Assembly (NCBI GenBank): GCA_050486105.1
Contig: JBJHCR010000252.1
Coordinates: 1-9,620, forward strand
Direction: 5' to 3'
Origin: JAEXNA01 sp050486105
Lineage (GTDB): Bacteria; Vulcanimicrobiota; Xenobia; Xenobiales; JADMJV01
Length of the DNA stretch: 9,620 nt
Each line of letters begins with the position of its first letter. The first letter of the stretch is position 1. Below the pieces are notes generated by a model that saw only the letters and a list, made by a program, of their open reading frames with translations, was not told the origin of the DNA and did not search any database. The translations under genes and the position numbers were made by a program. Below are positions 5,210-9,620 of this stretch, one piece after another.

Positions 5210-7858
5210 TCATTGACGCTTATCCACCACCAGGCGGATTTTCCCCGTGCGGCGCATTCCTTGAAGTGCTCCCTGGTCCAAAAGGATCACTTCCAGGTCG
5301 GCCATCCAGCCGTTTTCTAGGGCCTCCCTAACCTCCCCCAGGGCCGAGAGGAGTTCGGCCTTGATATGGGCGCTGTCGGCCTGAATCTCAGCCTTTGTTC
5401 GTTCCACCTGAATCTCCAAGTGGTCCTTGGCTCCCTGCTTTGAGATGATCAGCTGAAAGACGTGGCCAACTCCCTCGATACCATCGAGAACACGAGCCAC
5501 ATCGGCGGGATAGAGATCGGCAGAACCCACCCGCAAACGGTCACCACTGCGGCCTTTGAGTTCGAAAATCCATCGTCGACTGTCGATCCAGCGCCCGAGG
5601 TCGCCGGTTCGATAGCGAATCAGCGGCATCAAACGTCTCCCGAGACAGGTGATGGTGATCTCCCCCACCTGACCGTCCGCCACCGGTTCACCGCTTTCGG
5701 GGTCGAGAAACTCGAGATATTGATAGTCGTAGAGAAGGTGGTGGTGCCCGATGGGCAGATCGAGAGTCTGGTAGCCGATGGGCCCGGCATCCACTGAGGC
5801 GTAGCCCGCTGAAGCCACCGTGGACGCTCCGAAAACTCTCTGCAGATACAATCTGGCTTCCCGAGACAAGGCCTCTCCCCCGTAAAGAACGGTACGAGCC
5901 TGCAACCTCTGCCCTCGTTCTTCGAGCATCTCGGCCAGGCGAACCAAAAGGGATGGAAGTCCCAGCAGAACTGTGGGAGGAAACATCTGCAAGTACGAAA
6001 TGACGCTCTCGGGATCGACGTTCCCGGCGATGGGCAATTTGAGGCATCCAACCTTCTCCAGGGCCTCACTGGCCGCCAAAAAACTGGTCCATAGATTCCC
6101 AGCCATGAAAAGGTTCGCTACGGTGTCGTCCTTAGTGACCCCGGCTTTCTGATAGATGGCCGCCATAATGTCGGTCACCTCTTCCCATTCTTCCAAGGAA
6201 TAAAAGGAAAATTTTGGAGCTCCCGTGGAACCTCCAGAAGCGAACACATAGGCCCCTTCTAGAGGTCCCGTGAGCAGCGCATTCCCACTTGGAGGAGTGT
6301 TTTGGCGCAGGGTCTCGGAATCCAAGCGAGGCAAGCGTGTTAGGTCCAGGGCCCCTTTGAGTTCGATGTCTGGAAGATGCTCTGCGTAATAGGGAGAGCG
6401 GCCGCGAGCCACGTCGATCAAGGAAGCTAAACGTCGGGTTTTTGAAGGAGGCTCCGGATTCAGCCTGCGCTCTGCATCGAAACGCTCGGGTAGAGATTCT
6501 ATGGTGGCCCAGCGAATCAACTGGGTCAACTGGAAGGTGCCGTCGTGGGGGGCTCCGTGCTTCGGGCTCCACATCTTGCCCCATTGGGTTATGCGGTGAG
6601 CCCCTAAAGAGGTGAGCTTGAGTCCGAGGTCCCGGAATTCCTTGGTGCTGGCGGCCAAGCCCACGGATTGCAGTTGCCTCTTCAACGGACGGAGACGATC
6701 GAAGAGACGCTCGAGGCTAGGATAGAGCACAATGATCAGGGTCCGATTCAAGGGGTTGCTCCACCCTAGGTCCCAGCTCCGAAGCTGGATCGACCAAGCC
6801 AAATTCGGACCGGCCCAAACGTCCCCCTGACCTTTGAGCATCTGGAACCTGGCCAACTCGTACTCTCGTCGAAGTTCCACACTTTGGTCCAGATCCAGCT
6901 CAGGGGCCGGCAATCTCTCTTCGGCGGCTTCGAAGCCCTGCCGCAAAAGCTCCACTGCTGCCGGCAAGAGTGAAGCCTGGTCTTCCGGCCAGTACAAGAC
7001 CTGGGGAGAGCCGCAGGCCCTGGTCTCCCAACTGACCACATCTTCCACCAGGCCCTTCAAATCGAGGGCCTCCACCCCCCCAAGTTCGAGTGCCTCAGAG
7101 GTCACCAAGGCTAGAGAGTATCTCGGTCCGTAAGGGATCACTCGGGTGCCCCCGCTCATGCCCTGAGACCAGGCTCTCACCGCTTCCTCTCCCCCCCAAA
7201 TCACAATGGCGTCCGATTCGCTCCGAAGCCGGTCCTCGAGCTTCTCCCGCTGCCCGGGAAAAGTCAGCACAGCAAAGGCTGACGAAAGCCTGGACTCCGG
7301 GTCGAAGTGTTGCACGCTTTGAGCAAACAAGAGAGGAAAAAGGGGGTCTCCCCGGGAGATCTTGACCAGGTTCACGTTCTTGGTCAGCAATCCATGCACC
7401 AATGAGTCCACCGCACCCAAGAAGACGTTCCCCGGACTGATATGGGTCACCACTCCCAGGGGAACCGCCCTCAGGTAGCCGTCGTAGCCCTGCCTCCAAA
7501 CCCAGCCGTCTAAAGCAGCCGAGCGCCCAAGTTCATAGCGGAGCTTGTACTGCAATTGAGAGCGGTCGAGAAGGCGGCCTAATTCGGAAAAACCCTTTTC
7601 CACCATTTCCGCTGAGAACCCAACGAGTTCTGGAAGTCTCTTGGTGGCCTCCACTCTGAGAGGGTATTCGGGATCTCGCCACGCTCGTCCGATTCGATCC
7701 AAGAGGTCCAAAGTCTCCCGCACCGTCACCCCTTGGAGGTCGAGGGATTTGGCTTGCTCGAGGATCTCGGATAGACGCTGGTCGGTCAACTCGCCTTCCT
7801 GGAACTCCCCGAAGATGTAGTGGCGAGGCACGATGGCTAGCTCTCTCCCGCCGGTCAT
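5210..7858 (-). CDS. LuxC-type acyl reductase fused to a PaaK/CapK-like adenylate-forming domain
   Basis: 882 aa from the ATG at 7858. This start has GAAGG 7 bases upstream and overlaps the previous stop as ATGA; the frame is open further upstream to 8140 but only as a shadow of luxE. Residues about 1-455 are a LuxC-family (aldehyde-dehydrogenase-like) reductase: the nucleotide-binding AVPLGVVTHISPGNVF (131-146), nucleophile Cys282 in ETRACGSPQVLYW, and a C-terminal PHDG (437-440). After a linker (about 456-475) comes a phenylacetate-CoA-ligase-like domain (about 476-882): P-loop ASGGSTGAPKF (540-550), YGGEALS (659-665), GYASVDAG (685-692), YRTGD (749-753), GRSGDRLRVGSADLYP (769-784) and Lys873 in RRTGKIRLVVDKR. 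LuxC reduces a Cys-bound acyl group to an aldehyde with NADPH; the second domain should form acyl-AMP. The usual LuxC is about 480 aa alone, so the fusion is unusual. All key motifs look intact. The in vivo acid is unknown. Confidence 0.88.
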   Translation of the reverse strand: MTGGRELAIVPRHYIFGEFQEGELTDQRLSEILEQAKSLDLQGVTVRETLDLLDRIGRAWRDPEYPLRVEATKRLPELVGFSAEMVEKGFSELGRLLDRSQLQYKLRYELGRSAALDGWVWRQGYDGYLRAVPLGVVTHISPGNVFLGAVDSLVHGLLTKNVNLVKISRGDPLFPLLFAQSVQHFDPESRLSSAFAVLTFPGQREKLEDRLRSESDAIVIWGGEEAVRAWSQGMSGGTRVIPYGPRYSLALVTSEALELGGVEALDLKGLVEDVVSWETRACGSPQVLYWPEDQASLLPAAVELLRQGFEAAEERLPAPELDLDQSVELRREYELARFQMLKGQGDVWAGPNLAWSIQLRSWDLGWSNPLNRTLIIVLYPSLERLFDRLRPLKRQLQSVGLAASTKEFRDLGLKLTSLGAHRITQWGKMWSPKHGAPHDGTFQLTQLIRWATIESLPERFDAERRLNPEPPSKTRRLASLIDVARGRSPYYAEHLPDIELKGALDLTRLPRLDSETLRQNTPPSGNALLTGPLEGAYVFASGGSTGAPKFSFYSLEEWEEVTDIMAAIYQKAGVTKDDTVANLFMAGNLWTSFLAASEALEKVGCLKLPIAGNVDPESVISYLQMFPPTVLLGLPSLLVRLAEMLEERGQRLQARTVLYGGEALSREARLYLQRVFGASTVASAGYASVDAGPIGYQTLDLPIGHHHLLYDYQYLEFLDPESGEPVADGQVGEITITCLGRRLMPLIRYRTGDLGRWIDSRRWIFELKGRSGDRLRVGSADLYPADVARVLDGIEGVGHVFQLIISKQGAKDHLEIQVERTKAEIQADSAHIKAELLSALGEVREALENGWMADLEVILLDQGALQGMRRTGKIRLVVDKRQ

Positions 7859-9066
7859 CGCTCGGCCTTCACTCTCAAAGCGCTGATGGCGCACCCTTGA
7901 TGCTTGACCACTCCGCCTCGACCCAAAAGTTCCACCACCGGGGATTTTCGGCCACAAGGGCAGTTCGGCCAAACTCTCCCAATATCGGTGGTGAGCAGGC
8001 TGATCGCCGGAAACGAACGCAAGTAGGGAGTGACAAACTGCAAAATACCGGTTTCCCCGTAGCCCAAAACGTCCAAGGTTCGGGGGTCGCGAACAAAGAC
8101 CCGACTGTATCTCGGCACGTGCATCCGATGATGCTCGCATTCGCAGTAAGGCACCCCGTGCTCAACCATGCCATAGAGGTCCCTCACGTGAGCGTTAGGA
8201 ATCCCTAGCCAAGTGGCAACCTTCTCCCGAAAAACCCTGGGAGCGATGGTCTGACCATCAAAACCCTTCCAGCCTCCACCGGTGATCACATAGCTCAAGG
8301 GTCCAAATCGGAAGGGCTTCCCACGGCGAGCCACCACTTCTTCGAGGACCTGCCAAGTGTGGGCTGGAAATCCGAGCACTCTGAGGGGAACTCCGCTTTT
8401 CTCAAAGCGCTCCAGGGCCAGAGCCACCTTGTCCACCTGCAACTTCCAATCCCTCGACGACTGGCACCATTCGATGGCGTAAAAAACCTCCCGAACACCG
8501 GTCAATCCGGTCAGCAACTTGTCCGAAAAGGCGGTGCCTACATCTTTGGCCACCTCTGGGTCATAGGTGAAACACAGATAGTTCGTCTTCCGCCTGTCCA
8601 CCATGCCTAGATCTGCGTAGATGTGCTTTACAATATCTTTGATCCGTCGAAGTGAAGTTCGGTCCAAGACGATGGCGCTGCGCTGCCCGGTAGTTCCGGA
8701 AGAATGAAGGGTCAACACGATCTCCTGGTCGGGAACCGAACTCACCTCTTGCGTCTTAAGAACGGTGACAAAGAAAAATGGGATCCGGGCCAAGTCATCG
8801 AGTCTTCGGAGGTGCCAGGGGAAGGTCTGCTCGGAATAGCACAGCAGTCGAAAATCCTCTGAACCCAGGAAATGCCAGGCAAAGGCCTCCCGCATGGCTC
8901 GCAAAAACAGGTTGTGGTCCTTGCCTTGGAGATGCAAGCCTCGGCGACTCCCAATGAGGGCATCGGTGGCTCCCTTGGTCTTCAGCCACAGGGCTCGAGC
9001 TCTCTTGAGATCGCGTTCGCTAGGCCCTAACCTCGGGGCCGCTGTCTTACCTCCCACCTTAGGCAT
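7855..9066 (-). CDS. LuxE-type acyl-protein synthetase (LuxE/PaaK-family acyltransferase)
   Basis: 403 aa. It activates a carboxylic acid with ATP as acyl-AMP, takes it onto its own cysteine and hands it to a LuxC-type reductase in the cytoplasm. Visible family marks: P-loop LTLHSSGTTGQRS (118-130), YVITGGGWKGFDG (259-271, the ITGGGWK of luminous-bacterium LuxE), DLYGMVEHGVPYCECEHHRMH (297-317) and the C-terminal GCAIS whose Cys392 aligns by context with the acyl-accepting cysteine in the GCALS motif near the end of Vibrio LuxE. Cys308, Cys310, Cys369 and Cys371 (NCPCGR) could bind structural zinc, as in some PaaK relatives. It starts 8 bases inside the preceding gene (ATGCCTAA), with GGGAAG 9 bases upstream, and overlaps the LuxC-ligase by 4 bases, so the three are almost certainly translationally coupled. 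It is slightly longer than luminous-bacterium LuxE (about 375 aa). Confidence 0.9.
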   Translation of the reverse strand: MPKVGGKTAAPRLGPSERDLKRARALWLKTKGATDALIGSRRGLHLQGKDHNLFLRAMREAFAWHFLGSEDFRLLCYSEQTFPWHLRRLDDLARIPFFFVTVLKTQEVSSVPDQEIVLTLHSSGTTGQRSAIVLDRTSLRRIKDIVKHIYADLGMVDRRKTNYLCFTYDPEVAKDVGTAFSDKLLTGLTGVREVFYAIEWCQSSRDWKLQVDKVALALERFEKSGVPLRVLGFPAHTWQVLEEVVARRGKPFRFGPLSYVITGGGWKGFDGQTIAPRVFREKVATWLGIPNAHVRDLYGMVEHGVPYCECEHHRMHVPRYSRVFVRDPRTLDVLGYGETGILQFVTPYLRSFPAISLLTTDIGRVWPNCPCGRKSPVVELLGRGGVVKHQGCAISALRVKAER

Positions 9067-9620
9067 CCATCAGTTCTTCCCAAAGGCGAGAAGTGTAGGT
9101 CTTGAAAAACTCCAAGAGATAAGGCTTCGACGTCTCTGTCAGGCGCAGGCCGGCGAAATGGAGCGGAACAAAGGTACGGCTGGTCACCACGGTGTCGAGC
9201 CTCTGGTCCGAAAATGGATCGCGCTCTGCTGCCAAGAAATAGGCGCACGGGAGAAAGCCCGCCAAATAAGCCGCAGCCTGAAGGTCCGGCTGATAGGCTG
9301 ATACCAGAAGCTCTAAATACACTGCACCCCTTTCGGCGCAATACTCGGCAACCGAAAGCAGCACGCTCACCGGACTGTACGGTCCGGAATCTATCCCAAG
9401 TATGCTGGAGTGACCATCGGTTGCTTGATGAGATAGGAAAACTCTCACTTGCCCGGTGGGGTCTGAAAGTATCTGATTGGGCTCGTGCAGAGGAAAGAAT
9501 CCAAACTGGAGATTGCGGCTGCTCCTGCGGAGCATTTGAATTCGTTCGCGGCTCACACCGTCGACCCCGACTTCGGCCACCGGAATAAGTTCTACCGCCG
9601 CATCCAGGGTGGTCCTGACC
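9059..9620 (-). CDS. GNAT-like acyltransferase, C-terminal part (gene continues beyond the window)
   Basis: 186 residues are visible and the frame is open to the window edge; an internal GTG at 9580 has no ribosome binding site, so the gene probably starts outside. The middle segment resembles the second half of a GNAT acetyltransferase fold: a strand-helix stretch (SVLLSVAEYCAERGAVYLEL), then LVSAYQPDLQAAAYLAGFLPCAYFLAAE, matching the 'p..q..a..lGF.p.ay.p' end of such domains, then RLDTVVTSRTF. A short helical tail (KPYLLEFFKTYTSRLWEELM) follows. The acetyl-CoA pyrophosphate loop would lie earlier and is not clear in what is visible. Its stop (TAA) lies within the LuxE start region, an 8-base overlap, so it is coupled to the reductase genes. 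A GNAT partner could load or modify the substrate or a carrier; that is inference. It could also be an unrelated alpha/beta protein. Confidence 0.55.
   Translation of the reverse strand, partial: VRTTLDAAVELIPVAEVGVDGVSRERIQMLRRSSRNLQFGFFPLHEPNQILSDPTGQVRVFLSHQATDGHSSILGIDSGPYSPVSVLLSVAEYCAERGAVYLELLVSAYQPDLQAAAYLAGFLPCAYFLAAERDPFSDQRLDTVVTSRTFVPLHFAGLRLTETSKPYLLEFFKTYTSRLWEELMDA

Noticed and set aside
7859..8140. Upstream extension of the LuxC-ligase to an ATG at 8140
   Set aside because: The extra 94 residues lie inside the luxE gene in another frame and lack LuxC similarity; the ATGA overlap with GAAGG in front at 7858 is a far better start.
5210..9066. Bioluminescence (lux) operon
   Set aside because: LuxE and LuxC homologues are present, but there is no luxA, luxB or luxD in the window, the LuxC is a fusion, and LuxCE homologues occur in non-luminous bacteria.

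Overview
The window looks like chromosomal DNA of a Gram-negative-type bacterium with moderate to high G+C. The evidence is a type II secretion/type IV pilus membrane protein, a prepilin with a class III leader, a protein with a classical signal peptide, mostly Shine-Dalgarno-led starts and densely packed operons. No rRNA, tRNA or housekeeping gene is present to place it, so I do not assign a phylum.

Left end (1-1594): a pilus/secretion locus. On the minus strand lies a short prepilin-like gene (65-316). It is followed, in another frame and overlapping it, by an open frame that runs off the window (1-99); the two are either overlapping genes or one frameshifted pseudopilin. Divergently, on the plus strand, is a compact GspF/PilC-family inner-membrane protein (578-1594). 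The 261-bp region between them holds a candidate minus-strand promoter and a 13-bp dyad.

Middle (1650-4826): two minus-strand genes, a 220-aa acidic protein with an N-terminal zinc ribbon (3524-4186) followed by a 599-aa exported protein with Ig-like beta-sandwich character (1650-3449). Neither has a recognisable function. Upstream of them is a gap of about 640 bp with no convincing gene. Within it, 4425-4551 can be drawn as a closed multi-branch fold (9-bp outer helix, three arms), so it may encode a structured RNA.

Right part (4827-9620): a minus-strand operon read right to left. A partial GNAT-like acyltransferase (9059 to beyond 9620) overlaps by 8 bases a LuxE-type acyl-protein synthetase (7855-9066). 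That gene overlaps by 4 bases an 882-aa fusion of a LuxC-type acyl reductase with a PaaK/CapK-type adenylate-forming domain (5210-7858). A 90-aa small hydrophobic, Met/Gln/Pro/Gly-rich protein follows (4827-5099), with its own strong ribosome binding site and a possible promoter.

The LuxE + LuxC-ligase pair is the most interesting system here. LuxE should activate a carboxylic acid as acyl-AMP, hold it on its own Cys392 and pass it to Cys282 of the reductase for NADPH-dependent reduction to an aldehyde. The fused second adenylating domain suggests an acid-to-aldehyde reductase that needs no carrier protein, or that handles a second acid. No luciferase genes are visible, so bioluminescence is not implied.
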